Of a DNA stretch of 64,000 nt, positions 26,066 through 34,688 are shown piece after piece; position 1 is the stretch's first letter, and every line of letters starts with the position of its first letter. The stretch is from Planctomycetaceae bacterium. Lineage in GTDB: Bacteria; Planctomycetota; Phycisphaerae; Phycisphaerales; SM1A02. The position numbers and the translations under genes are program-made. Below the pieces are notes generated by a model, which saw nothing but the letters and a program-made list of their open reading frames with translations, did no database searches and was not told the DNA's origin. Location of the stretch: contig CANLHK010000004.1 in NCBI GenBank assembly GCA_947490615.1, positions 1 to 64,000 on the forward strand. Direction: 5' to 3'.

Positions 26066-26790
26066 CGATGCCGCATTCCATCTCGCGCGAGGACTCGCTC
26101 GCGGTGGTCATTGGTCGCGCGGGAAGCAAGGGCCTTCCGCGCAAGAACGCGCTTTCCATCGCGGGTGCACCGATGATCGCCCATACGATTCGCTTTGCCC
26201 GCGCGTCGAGCTCGATCGGTCGCGTCATCGTTTCGACCGATGGCCAGGAGATCGCCAGCATCGCGGCGGCGGAGGGCGTCGAAGTCATTCGCAGGCCCGA
26301 GCACCTCGCCAACGACACGGCGACCGTCGACTCGGCGGTGCGTCATGCGGTCGAATCGAGTGGCTCTACCGCGGACATCATCGTCATCCTCTACGGCAAT
26401 GTTCCTGTGCGGCCAGCGGACTTGGCTGATCGCGCCGTGGCGCGGTTGGTCGAGACGGGCGCTGACAGCGTGCAGAGTTACTACCGCGTTGGCAAGACGC
26501 ATCCGTTCTGGATGTCACGGCTCGACGACGCAGGCAAGGTCTCGCCGTTCGTTGAGAACCGCATCTATCGCAGACAGGAGCTTCCGCCGCTGTTTATGCC
26601 CGATGGTGGCGTGATCGCGGTTCGTCGCGCCAGTCTGTTTGATGTGCGTGATGGTGAGCCCCACGCGTTCTTTGGTCGCGATCGAAGAGGCATCGAAACA
26701 CGGGAGGGCGAAGTGATTGATGTGGACACCGCCGTCGACATGGCGGTGGCTGCTGCGATGCTGGTGCAAGGTATCGAGGTGCACGCATGA
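26062..26790 (+). CDS. neuA: CMP-N-acylneuraminate (nonulosonate) cytidylyltransferase
   Basis: The 242-residue protein carries the CMP-sialic acid synthetase signature: VVIGRAGSKGLPRKN near residue 14, APMIAHTIRFARAS, ISTDGQEIASIA-type segment (VIVSTDGQEIA), VIRRPEHLANDTATVDSAVRHAV, and VIDVDTAVDMAVAAAML near the end. It activates a nonulosonic acid with CTP for transfer. It is coupled by overlaps to the Maf fusion upstream and neuB downstream. Whether the substrate is N-acetylneuraminic, legionaminic or another acid cannot be read from sequence alone. Confidence 0.92.
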   Translation: MTMPHSISREDSLAVVIGRAGSKGLPRKNALSIAGAPMIAHTIRFARASSSIGRVIVSTDGQEIASIAAAEGVEVIRRPEHLANDTATVDSAVRHAVESSGSTADIIVILYGNVPVRPADLADRAVARLVETGADSVQSYYRVGKTHPFWMSRLDDAGKVSPFVENRIYRRQELPPLFMPDGGVIAVRRASLFDVRDGEPHAFFGRDRRGIETREGEVIDVDTAVDMAVAAAMLVQGIEVHA

Positions 26791-27869
26791 CATCCTCGTC
26801 GGTCCGACTGGGCACACGCACCATCAGCCGAGGCTGCGATCCGTTCATCATCGCGGAGATCGGCGTGAATCACGATGGAAGCGCGGCGCGCGCGGGGGCG
26901 TTGGTCCACGCCGCGAAAGCCGCGGGCGCGGACGCAGCGAAGTTTCAGATGTTTGATGCTGAGATGCTCATGTCCAGGGACGCCGTGCTTGCGGCGTACC
27001 AGCGTGAGCAGGGCGCGCGTGATCCGCGCGATCTTCTTCGCAGCGTGCAGTTGTCTCCCGCAGAGCTCGGTGCGCTTGCGGACCTCTGCATCGCACTCGA
27101 CATCGTGCCCATGGTGACCGTCTTCTCGTTGCCGCTCTTTGAGCAGGCACGCACGCAGCGTTGGAGCGCGTTCAAGACTGCGTCACCTGACATCGTGAAT
27201 CGCCCGCTCTTGCACGCGGTTTCTTCGCTCGGGCGCCCGCTGGTCGTTTCGACGGGAGCCGCTGACCGAGACGAAGTGGCGCAGGCTGCGCGTTGGCTCG
27301 CGGCGTTGCCTGATCTCGCATTTCTCCAGTGCACGAGCAGCTATCCAACGCCTGACGCCTGCGCCGCCATCGGTGGTATGCAGGAGATCGCCGCGATCAC
27401 TGGACGCGCCGTCGGCTACAGCGATCACACCGCAGCGGTTGACACGGGTGCGCTCGCAGTCGCTGCGGGCGCGTGCATTCTTGAGAAGCACTTGACCTAC
27501 GACCGCGCCGCAAGTGGACCCGATCATTCCGCGAGTCTCGATCCACAGCAGTTTGCCGAGTATGTGCGTCTGTCGCGCCGCGCCGCGATGATGGTGGGTA
27601 GTCCCACGAAGGCAGTGCAGAGCGTCGAACTTGATGTGCGACGCGTGAGCCGCCAGTCGTTGGTGGCAGCGCGCGACATCGCCGCGGGCGCCTTCATCAC
27701 GCCGAATGATCTCACCGTGAAGCGCCCTGGCACTGGACTCTGTGCGAGTCGCTTTGATGAAGTGGTCGGATTGCGCGCGGCCCGCGCCATTGAGGCAGAT
27801 CGCGTGCTGCATGAGGCGGATGTTGTCCTTCGCGCTGAGGTGAAGGTGCGTCTGCGAGGGATGACCTGA
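26787..27869 (+). CDS. neuB: N-acetylneuraminate synthase-type nonulosonate synthase with SAF domain
   Basis: The 360-residue protein matches NeuB/SpsE: FIIAEIGVNHDGSAARAGALVHAAKAAGADAAKFQMF at the start, VVSTGAADRDEV, LQCTSSYPTPD, GYSDHTAAVDTGALAVAAGACILEKHLTYDR and GPDHSASLDP. The C-terminal SAF (antifreeze-like) domain is RRSLVAARDIAAG-type (SLVAARDIAAGAFITPNDLTVKRPG). It condenses phosphoenolpyruvate with an N-acyl-mannosamine-type sugar in the cytosol. The start overlaps the neuA stop and the stop overlaps the neuC start. Confidence 0.94.
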   Translation: MTSSSVRLGTRTISRGCDPFIIAEIGVNHDGSAARAGALVHAAKAAGADAAKFQMFDAEMLMSRDAVLAAYQREQGARDPRDLLRSVQLSPAELGALADLCIALDIVPMVTVFSLPLFEQARTQRWSAFKTASPDIVNRPLLHAVSSLGRPLVVSTGAADRDEVAQAARWLAALPDLAFLQCTSSYPTPDACAAIGGMQEIAAITGRAVGYSDHTAAVDTGALAVAAGACILEKHLTYDRAASGPDHSASLDPQQFAEYVRLSRRAAMMVGSPTKAVQSVELDVRRVSRQSLVAARDIAAGAFITPNDLTVKRPGTGLCASRFDEVVGLRAARAIEADRVLHEADVVLRAEVKVRLRGMT

Positions 27870-28981
27870 TGCGACGCATCGCAGTCGTGACTGGAACTCG
27901 CGCAGAGTGGGGCATCCTCAAGCCTGTGTGCATGGCGATTCGTGCTCGAAACGAACTCTCGCTCCATGTCGTTGCGGGTGGAGCGCATCTCCTAGCGCCC
28001 GCACGCACCATCGATGAGGTCCGCGCGTTTGCGCCAGGACTCGTCGAGTTCCCCATGCAGATCGCTGGCGAGTTCGGTCGTGCCGCTGACGCCCGCGCAC
28101 TCGGTCGCGGCGTCACGGCGCTTGCGGAAGTCTTTGCCGTACTGGTGCCCGATGTGGTGCTCGTGCTCGGCGATCGGATCGAGGCCTTTGCAGCAGCGGC
28201 AGCGGCGTCGGTCGGTGGAGTGCGTGTCGCGCACATTCATGGCGGCGATCGCGCCGAGGGCGTTGCGGATGAATCGATGCGTCATGCGATCACCAAGCTC
28301 GCGCACATCCATTTCCCCGCATCGGCGGAGAGTGCCCAGCGCATCCTCTCGCTTGGCGAGCAGCCTGAGACGATTCACCTTGTCGGGTCACCCTCGGTGG
28401 ATGGCTTGGAATCGATTGCGCCAATGGACGATGAGCAGTTCGCGCAACTTGGAAGTCCCGAGTTTGTGTTCTTGATGCATCCTTGCGCGCGGCGCGATGA
28501 GGTTGAGTACGCCGAGGCGTCCATGGTGCTCGACGCGGCGTTGGCGCGCGGAACGGTGCTGGCGCTTTCACCCAACAGCGATCCTGGTCGCGCAGGAATC
28601 GCGCGGGCGATTGCCGAGCGCTGCGATCGCCTGCGCGTCGCGGAGCACTTGCGTCGTGAGCAGTTTGTCGCGCTCTTGAAGCGTCGCGAGGTTCGAGCGC
28701 TCGTTGGAAACTCGAGTGCGGGCATCATCGAAGCTTCGGCGCTGGGCACGCGTGTCCTTGACATCGGTCGGCGACAGCGCGGTCGGGAGCGCGCCGCGAA
28801 TGTGGTGGGCTGCGCAGTCGCCGAGCCATCGGCACTGATGACTGCGTTCACGGCACTCGAAGGCGCGCCGCCGCGGACTTCTCATCCATACGGACAGGAC
28901 GGCGCGAGCGGCCGCATTGCAGCGATGCTCGCTGGATTTGATCCGTCACGGCATCCCATCGCCAAGCTCAACGCGTTCTGA
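27869..28981 (+). CDS. neuC: Hydrolysing UDP-N-acetylglucosamine 2-epimerase
   Basis: The 370-residue protein matches NeuC/NnaA: IAVVTGTRAEWGILKPV at the N-terminus, VLVLGDRIEAFAAAAAA, VAHIHGGDRAEGVADESMRHAITKLAHIHFPAS, HLVGSPSVDGL, and the UDP-binding GNSSAGIIEASALGTRVLDIGRRQRGRERAANVV. The enzyme releases UDP and forms N-acetylmannosamine (or the diacetamido equivalent), the substrate of NeuB. It is the last gene of the block. The gene order is Maf fusion, neuA, neuB, neuC, all overlapping, so they are almost certainly co-transcribed. Confidence 0.94.
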   Translation: MRRIAVVTGTRAEWGILKPVCMAIRARNELSLHVVAGGAHLLAPARTIDEVRAFAPGLVEFPMQIAGEFGRAADARALGRGVTALAEVFAVLVPDVVLVLGDRIEAFAAAAAASVGGVRVAHIHGGDRAEGVADESMRHAITKLAHIHFPASAESAQRILSLGEQPETIHLVGSPSVDGLESIAPMDDEQFAQLGSPEFVFLMHPCARRDEVEYAEASMVLDAALARGTVLALSPNSDPGRAGIARAIAERCDRLRVAEHLRREQFVALLKRREVRALVGNSSAGIIEASALGTRVLDIGRRQRGRERAANVVGCAVAEPSALMTAFTALEGAPPRTSHPYGQDGASGRIAAMLAGFDPSRHPIAKLNAF

Positions 28982-29179
28982 CCGACACCGCGGGTGGGGT
29001 TGTGCGGGCAGGGCCGGATATCTCGTGATGCGATCGCGATGACGCACGCCTCGTTCGGGTCTTCTCAAAGTCGCCCATCAATTGGAACACTGATCAGACC
29101 GATGAATTGGGTGCTTTCCGCCTTGCGGCAAGGGCACGGAAGAGCGCTGTTCAATGAACGAATCCCGTAGGTGAGCACG
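28982..29179. other. Intergenic region with short inverted repeats upstream of the HDOD gene
   Basis: This 198-base gap has no gene. CCTTGC-G-GCAAGG (29121-29133) and GTTCA-A-TGAAC (29149-29159) are small palindromes ahead of the HDOD gene. No confident promoter could be marked. Confidence 0.4.
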
Positions 29180-30067
29180 ATGCAAGTCCAGTCCCACGAT
29201 GCACACATGCTGGTCGCGCATGCGGCGGTCAAGCAGCTCAGCCACATCGCGACGCTGCCTGAGGTCACGCTGGGCATCATTGAGCTCGTCGAGAATCCCA
29301 ACTCGAGTGCGCAGGACCTCAACACGCTCATCGGCCGCGATCCTGCGCTCTCAGCGCGCATTCTCAAGGTTGTGAACAGCGCCTTCTACGGATTGCCGCG
29401 GCAGATCGGCTCGATCAATCGCGCGATTTCCATGCTCGGTCTGAACGCCGTGAAGAACATCGCCATCGCAGCAAGCTTGGCGAAGCTCTTTCGTGGCGGT
29501 GCGCTCTGCGATCGATTCGACGCCAAAGAACTTTGGGATCACTCGATCGCCGTGGCAACCGCCGCGCGCTTGCTCGCCAAGGAAGCGCGCATGAGTTCGG
29601 GCGACGAGGCGTTCCTTGGCGGACTCATGCACGACATCGGCATCATGGTTGAGCTGCAAGTCGATCGAGCCAAACTTGTGAAGGTGTTCAGCGACATGCA
29701 GTTTGATGCCGAGGGCGCTCCGCTCATCGACTTCCGAATGGTGGAGCGCGCCGTCTACGGCGCCGACCACGGGCACTTTGGCGAAGCGCTCTGCGAGCAG
29801 TGGAAGTTCCCGCGGTCGCTCGCTCAGGCGTGCGGCCATCACCACGATCCGCTGTGCGCGCCCTCCGAATCACGGCAAGTTCCTTGGCTGATCTTTGTGG
29901 CCGAGCGGTTGGCCACCGAGGGTGGCGGCTTCCACGCCGACCTCATGGACCGCGAGATTCCCCGCGAAGCACTCGAGTCTTTGGGCATTGGCGCGGCGCA
30001 ACTTGACGCGGTGCGTGCACAGCTCGCCGAGAAGCTCGCAGAAGCACAGGTCACGCTCGCCGCGTAG
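29180..30067 (+). CDS. HDOD-domain signalling protein
   Basis: The 295-residue protein is an HDOD domain (a degenerate HD phosphohydrolase fold lacking the usual metal ligands): LSHIATLPEVTLGIIELVENPNSS, LIGRDPALSARILKVVNSAFYGLPRQIGSINRAISMLGLNAVKNIAIA, LMHDIGIMVELQ. HDOD proteins are regulators in bacterial signalling, often linked to motility, stress or second messengers. The ATG at 29180 has GGTGAG just upstream; a GTG at 29171 would add three residues. The downstream gene begins nine bases after the stop. Confidence 0.9.
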   Translation: MQVQSHDAHMLVAHAAVKQLSHIATLPEVTLGIIELVENPNSSAQDLNTLIGRDPALSARILKVVNSAFYGLPRQIGSINRAISMLGLNAVKNIAIAASLAKLFRGGALCDRFDAKELWDHSIAVATAARLLAKEARMSSGDEAFLGGLMHDIGIMVELQVDRAKLVKVFSDMQFDAEGAPLIDFRMVERAVYGADHGHFGEALCEQWKFPRSLAQACGHHHDPLCAPSESRQVPWLIFVAERLATEGGGFHADLMDREIPREALESLGIGAAQLDAVRAQLAEKLAEAQVTLAA

Positions 30068-30070
30068 CAT
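30065..30070 (+). promoter_or_regulatory. -10 hexamer six bases before the LON-domain gene
   Basis: TAGCAT ends six bases before the ATG at 30077. Its TAG is the stop codon of the HDOD gene. No Shine-Dalgarno is present. Confidence 0.5.
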
Positions 30071-30076
30071 CGCGGC

Positions 30077-30799
30077 ATGGCCGCCTCGGTGCAGATCGAC
30101 TTCTCGCGTCCTATCGCGCTCTTCCCACTGCCGTCGGTGGTGGTGTATCCGCACACTGCGGATCGCTTGATTGTGTTTGAGCCGCGCTATCGACAACTCG
30201 TGGAAGACTGCCTCCGCGCCAAGGGCGATGGTCCGCTCCTAGACGCTGCGCCCATTGCACTGGCGACCTACGCCATGCGCGGTTGGAGTGGCGAACGGAT
30301 CGGTGAGCCGCCGCTGCGCAATGCGGTGTGCGTGGCCAAGATTGTCGATCATCGACTGCAGAGTGATGGTCGTCACCAGGTGTTGCTGCACGGATTTTGT
30401 CGGGCACGCATTGATGCGATTGCAGAGCCCGAAGGTCGTCGTCTGTATCGCGTTGGACGGCTGGCGCCCATCGATAGTCGTCCTGGCGCGCCGCGCTCGA
30501 TGCCTGGGTTAGAAAGCGAGATCTCTGCACTGGTCTCGCACGGCTGCCTCTTGCGCATGCAACGGCTGCAGCCCGTGCGTGATTGGATTCGCAGCGGCAA
30601 TGTGCCCACCGAGTTCATCATGGAGCAGTTGCTGTTCATGCTCGCGCGCGGCGACGCGCAGCGCTACGAGATGCTCGCAGAGCCAAGTGGACGGGCGCGG
30701 GCCCGCTTCGCGCTGAGCGAACTCGCGCATCTTGGAGCGATGCTCGACCACGCGATGGAGCGGGCAGCGCCTTCGACGCGTGGCGTTTCACCGAACTGA
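30077..30799 (+). CDS. LON substrate-binding (PUA-like) domain protein
   Basis: The 240-residue protein opens IALFPLPSVVVYPHTADRLIVFEPRYRQLVEDCL, the standard N-terminal domain of Lon proteases, and continues with VCVAKIVDHRLQSDGRHQVLLHGFCRARI and a helical second half. There is no ATPase or protease domain. Stand-alone LON-domain proteins are common in bacteria, and their role is poorly known (possibly binding of misfolded protein). Its last 12 bases overlap the convergent cyclophilin-like gene. Confidence 0.9.
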   Translation: MAASVQIDFSRPIALFPLPSVVVYPHTADRLIVFEPRYRQLVEDCLRAKGDGPLLDAAPIALATYAMRGWSGERIGEPPLRNAVCVAKIVDHRLQSDGRHQVLLHGFCRARIDAIAEPEGRRLYRVGRLAPIDSRPGAPRSMPGLESEISALVSHGCLLRMQRLQPVRDWIRSGNVPTEFIMEQLLFMLARGDAQRYEMLAEPSGRARARFALSELAHLGAMLDHAMERAAPSTRGVSPN

Positions 30800-31480
30800 C
30801 GAGATCTTGGCCGCGTCCATCGCCGCGTTCCACTCCACGAGTTCCTTGGCGAATCGCGCGCGCAACGCGGCGGTGTCGCCTTCGATGCGTACTTCAAGAA
30901 TCGGCTCCTCTGCAGGCAATCTCGTGGCGATATCGAGACCTTCAACGATGACGCCAAACACGCTGTAGAGGAGGTTCCATCGATCCTGCGGCTTCACCGT
31001 GAGGAAGATGCGATTGGGCTTCGATCGCGCGGTGTGTTCCTCGGAGGTGTTCGAGGCGCACAGTCTTCCGCCGACATCGAAGAGGAGCTTCGGCGAGAGT
31101 TCGCGCTGCACAGTGAAGATCGGCGCGCTCTCTCCAGTCTGGCGCACGACGGGAGAGAAGTCCGACCAGGTGCGGCCCGTGAAGTAGCCGCGCTGCGCCA
31201 CGGCGATGAAGGCCATCGAGACGCGCGGAGCTTCGTTGGTCGCGAGCCGAACGCGGATGATCCCCGAGGGCTGAACGAAGACCGCGAAGATCTCCGCCGT
31301 GGCTGCCGGCGTCGGTGATGGAGTCGTACCTTGCGTCGTATCTTGCGTCGTACCTTGCGTCGCGCGCGGCGGCAACGCGTTGGGCGTCGAACCGTCACAG
31401 GCAACGAGTATCACTGGAAGTAGGGCGGCAAGGATCGCGCATCGACCAGCGCGGTGGGTCATGAAGAGGGAACGGAGCAT
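30788..31480 (-). CDS. Cyclophilin-like lipoprotein with altered active site
   Basis: The 230-residue protein has a lipoprotein signal (lipobox ILVAC), a Thr/Pro-rich linker with a repeated QGTT pattern, and a cyclophilin-type fold: IRVRLATNEAPRVSMAFIAVAQRGYFTGRTWSDF, RIFLTVKPQDRWNLLYSVFGVIVEGLDIATRLP. The usual catalytic FHRVIPGFMIQGGD is replaced by FSPVVRQTGES, so the active-site Arg is not in its usual place and isomerase activity is doubtful. ATG 31480 is preferred because GCAGGCAA lies ten bases before it. It follows the gene at 31483-33096 directly. Confidence 0.75.
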   Translation of the reverse strand: MLRSLFMTHRAGRCAILAALLPVILVACDGSTPNALPPRATQGTTQDTTQGTTPSPTPAATAEIFAVFVQPSGIIRVRLATNEAPRVSMAFIAVAQRGYFTGRTWSDFSPVVRQTGESAPIFTVQRELSPKLLFDVGGRLCASNTSEEHTARSKPNRIFLTVKPQDRWNLLYSVFGVIVEGLDIATRLPAEEPILEVRIEGDTAALRARFAKELVEWNAAMDAAKISSVR

Positions 31481-31482
31481 GA

Positions 31483-33096
31483 TCAATTGCCTGCGTTGCC
31501 GCGGCTTCCGCGTGATCCGCGGCTGCTGCGCGCGGGGGCGTCGTTGGTGGCGCCGCCTGGAGCATCGGCCGACTCGGTGCGAAGAGGTTTGCCAGGCGCG
31601 GGAGCCGACTCGAGTGCGGGCGGCGTCGCGGGATTGTTCGTCGAACGATCGGTCGTGGCCTGCGCGGGCTCATCGGCCAGCGCGTCAAGGCGCGCTGCGA
31701 GGGACCTGTGTTCAAACGCATCGGCGCGTTCGAGTGAGTCGGTCGTTGCAATCGCATCATCGATGCGCGCCGTGGCCGCGAGATCCGCATCACCGACCAT
31801 CGTGCGAATCCGTTGGAGCATGTCCTTCACGATGGCGCGGCGTTTGTGCTGGGCTTCGAGGACAGCAATGCGCGCATCGATCTCGCTCACCATCGACGCA
31901 CGCGTGCGCGTCACCAACCGCGGGAGTACGAGGTCAGCCGCCTCGCACGCGCGGCGCGAGAGCGGCTCAAGTCGCTGGTACGAGGTCTCCAGCGCATCAA
32001 GCAGTGCGGTGTCGTGGTCAGGGCTGAAACTCGGCAGGGCCAGCGACTCTTCCACCATCTTGCCGAGCAGGCGTTCGTCTTCAAACAACTCGGGATGAAG
32101 CGTGCGCTGCCAGAGTTCGACGAGCTTGCGGCCATCGCGCGGCTGCAGGCGCGAGCGCACGCGATCAACGAGGTCAAACTGCACCGCGCGGATTTCAAGC
32201 TCGTTGGCGAAATCACGGTCTTCGAGTGCCGCCAGCTCGCTTTCGACGGAGGCAGCCGTCTCGGCAGGAGCGAAGCGCCAGAGCATGCCTGCCGTCGTTT
32301 CGACGATGGCCCGCGCGCTGTCGGTGTTTTGGATCAAGCGCGCGCGCTGCGCGAACGATTGTGCCAGCGTGCGCGAGTATTCAGCAAAGATCGGGTCAAG
32401 CGTCGCGAGTGTGGCGGAGTCGAGCGCAACTTGCCCGAGCAGTTCGAAGAGCGTGACGCGTGTCGAGGGCAGGAGCGCATTCGATGGAAGCTGATCAAAG
32501 CGCCAGGCCAGCAGCGAGCGGGCGTAGCGAGACTTCAGATCGTCGGGTGTCGCTCCCTCGATCGCCTCAAGCAGTGTTCGTTCGGCGGCCATGCTTTGTC
32601 GCGTGGACTTGTCGCGCAGTGCCAGGAGGGCGATCAACTCGGGCGTTGCGCGCGGCTCAAACACTTCGTTGGTGGAATCGAAATTGAACGCGGCGGGGAG
32701 CAACCGCAGGATCTGTCGCGTCGCAGTTTCGTTCTGCTTCTCGATGGTCTCTCGGTAGAGGCTGTGCGCCTGCGCGAGTGGTTCGCTTCCAGCCATCGAA
32801 GGAGCGATGCCGCCAAGAAACGCATTGAGCCGACCAAGGCTCATCGGCGGGGGGATCATGAGTTTCCGCAGCGCGTCTTCTGCGGCGACGCGCGCGCGCT
32901 CGCGCCGTTGCGTGGCGGTTTGCGGCGCCACTTCTGCGGGGGGCGCGGGCGTTGCGTTGGTGGGTGTCGAGACGCTTGACGCGGGCGGATCTTGCGCGAG
33001 CCATTCAGTCGCGGCGAGGTCCCGAGGTGCCACAAGCGTGGTGGCAAGGCTCGCGCACAGCGCCGCAGCAGAGAGGCCAGAGTGGTGGGCTCGCAT
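31483..33096 (-). CDS. Exported alpha-helical protein of unknown function
   Basis: The 537-residue protein begins with a signal peptide (MRAHHSGLSAAALCASLATTLVA), then a Pro/Ala/Thr-rich linker, then long helices rich in Ala, Leu, Arg and Glu (AEDALRKLMIPPPMSLGRLNAF, QNTDSARAIVETTAGMLWRF). The C-terminal ~60 residues are low-complexity and end in SSRGSRGSRGNAGN. No family is recognised. The start at 33096 is set by the signal peptide and by TACACT six bases before the ATG; the open frame itself extends to 33552. It is co-transcribed with the cyclophilin-like lipoprotein. Confidence 0.72.
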   Translation of the reverse strand: MRAHHSGLSAAALCASLATTLVAPRDLAATEWLAQDPPASSVSTPTNATPAPPAEVAPQTATQRRERARVAAEDALRKLMIPPPMSLGRLNAFLGGIAPSMAGSEPLAQAHSLYRETIEKQNETATRQILRLLPAAFNFDSTNEVFEPRATPELIALLALRDKSTRQSMAAERTLLEAIEGATPDDLKSRYARSLLAWRFDQLPSNALLPSTRVTLFELLGQVALDSATLATLDPIFAEYSRTLAQSFAQRARLIQNTDSARAIVETTAGMLWRFAPAETAASVESELAALEDRDFANELEIRAVQFDLVDRVRSRLQPRDGRKLVELWQRTLHPELFEDERLLGKMVEESLALPSFSPDHDTALLDALETSYQRLEPLSRRACEAADLVLPRLVTRTRASMVSEIDARIAVLEAQHKRRAIVKDMLQRIRTMVGDADLAATARIDDAIATTDSLERADAFEHRSLAARLDALADEPAQATTDRSTNNPATPPALESAPAPGKPLRTESADAPGGATNDAPARSSRGSRGSRGNAGN

Positions 33097-33102
33097 GGTC
33101 GG

Positions 33103-33108
33103 AGTGTA
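33103..33108 (-). promoter_or_regulatory. -10 hexamer six bases before the 33096 start
   Basis: TACACT on the minus strand, six bases before the ATG, no Shine-Dalgarno in between. Confidence 0.5.
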
Positions 33109-33339
33109 AATCGGCGTTTCGGGCTTCCTGCTTCGGAAATGCCGAGTTTCTTCCATCCTTGTCGCCCGAGGCGGAGGTCGGTCGGCGGGGTGAAGGCCTC
33201 TGCTCCCGCCATCGTCAACACAAAGGCGAACAGGTAGACTGCACCGAAGCCTGAAACCGCTGCGACAGCACGCGGAAGCAGGCCGTTTCGCGCCTCGTGG
33301 CGCGCTCGGGTCGCGATCGCCACCACTAAAGGAGCAGTC

Positions 33340-33918
33340 ATGGGTGCAGGACTTTCGGTTCTCTTCGTCGTTTGCGGCGCCATCGGGGTGCTGGCGTTGG
33401 TCCTCGGATTGTGGCTGATCGGCGTCTACAACTCGCTCGCGCGCGGCCGCGTTGGCGTGCAAGGGGCGTGGAGCGACATCGATGTGCAGCTCAAGCGTCG
33501 CCACGATCTGATCCCCAACCTCGTCGAGACCGTCAAGGGGTACGCCACCCACGAACGCGGCACACTCGACGCGGTGATTTCGGCGCGCGCCCGCGCGGTG
33601 TCGGCGAACTCCATCGATGACAAGATCGCGGCCGAAGGCGGCCTCACCCAGGCGCTCGGTCGCTTGATGGCCGTCGCCGAGGCCTACCCCGATCTCAAGG
33701 CCAACACCAACTTCCTGCAGTTGCAGGGCGAGCTCGCGTCCACCGAGAACATCATCGGTCGCGCGCGCAGCGGTTACAACGGCGCGGCGGGCGGTTACAA
33801 CCAGACGCTCGTGGCCTTCCCGACGAATCTCATCGCGGGGATCTTCGGCTTCAAGCAGATGCCGTTCTTTGAGCTCGACAGCGCGGCAGAGCGGACTCCG
33901 CCACAGGTGAAGTTCTAG
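33340..33918 (+). CDS. lemA: LemA-family protein (first copy)
   Basis: The 192-residue protein has an N-terminal membrane helix (VLFVVCGAIGVLALVLGLWLIGVYN) and the LemA core: QGAWSDIDVQLKRRHDLIPNLVETVKGYATHERGTLDAVISARARA, LGRLMAVAEAYPDLKANTNFLQLQGELASTENIIGRARSGYN, and GIFGFKQMPFF near the end. LemA proteins are membrane-tethered helical-bundle proteins of unclear role. AAGGAG ends seven bases before the ATG. It is the first of a three-gene group with a second LemA two genes on. Confidence 0.93.
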   Translation: MGAGLSVLFVVCGAIGVLALVLGLWLIGVYNSLARGRVGVQGAWSDIDVQLKRRHDLIPNLVETVKGYATHERGTLDAVISARARAVSANSIDDKIAAEGGLTQALGRLMAVAEAYPDLKANTNFLQLQGELASTENIIGRARSGYNGAAGGYNQTLVAFPTNLIAGIFGFKQMPFFELDSAAERTPPQVKF

Positions 33919-33920
33919 TC

Positions 33921-34688
33921 ATGGCCTCCGCGCTCGGGGGCTGCGCAGTCGTGGTCGCAGCGCTCGTGGGGATCGCGCTCCTCGTCTGGGCGGTCGTGTA
34001 TGGACACCGCAAAGAGCGAGAGCGCACCGCGGCGCTCGCTGCTTTGGCACAGCGCAGATCTTGGCGGTTCACGCCGCTCGATCACGGGTTGGCAAACCGC
34101 ATGGCGGGCTTCCCGATGTTCAACCTCGGCCACTCGCGCCGCGGGATGAACCTCATGGAAGGTGAGCTGACGCTCGGTGGACTGCGGATGTCGCTTCTGT
34201 GCGGCGACTATCAGTACAAGGTCACCACCAGTAACGGCAAGACGACGACCACCACGACTTGGAACATGTCCTTCATCGCCGTGGTGCCGCTCCTGTCGGT
34301 TCCCGAGGATCTCACGGTGCGCGCGGAGGGATTCTTCGACAAGATTGGCGCATTTCTCGGCATGGACGACATCGACTTTGAGTCGAGTGAGTTCTCCAAG
34401 CGCTTTCATGTGCAGTGTTCCGATCGTCGCTTTGCCTTCGACCTGTTCGATCCGCGGATGATGGAGTTCTTCCTCGCCGTCGCGCCGCCGCGTCTGCACG
34501 CGCGAAGCAACTGCCTCTTGTTTGATCGTGGCATGCGTCGCTGGGAAGCGGCGGAGTTTGAAGGTGAGCTTGGTTGGATGGATGGATTTTTCCTGCGGGT
34601 GCCGCGCCATGTGCGCGCGGCGCGCTTGCCGAAGTCAGAGCACGCGACGGACCCGATTCTGAGTCCGAGCAATGGAGAAACGCGATGA
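33921..34688 (+). CDS. Membrane-anchored protein between two lemA genes, unknown function
   Basis: The 255-residue protein has one N-terminal membrane segment (GGCAVVVAALVGIALLVWAVVYG) followed by a soluble domain starting RSWRFTPLDHGLANRMAGFPMF. It includes a Thr-rich TTSNGKTTTTTTW stretch and RRFAFDLFDPRMMEFFLAV. The soluble part looks like the DUF3137-type proteins often found next to LemA genes, but this match is by eye only. It starts two bases after the first lemA stop and overlaps the second lemA start. Confidence 0.75.
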   Translation: MASALGGCAVVVAALVGIALLVWAVVYGHRKERERTAALAALAQRRSWRFTPLDHGLANRMAGFPMFNLGHSRRGMNLMEGELTLGGLRMSLLCGDYQYKVTTSNGKTTTTTTWNMSFIAVVPLLSVPEDLTVRAEGFFDKIGAFLGMDDIDFESSEFSKRFHVQCSDRRFAFDLFDPRMMEFFLAVAPPRLHARSNCLLFDRGMRRWEAAEFEGELGWMDGFFLRVPRHVRAARLPKSEHATDPILSPSNGETR

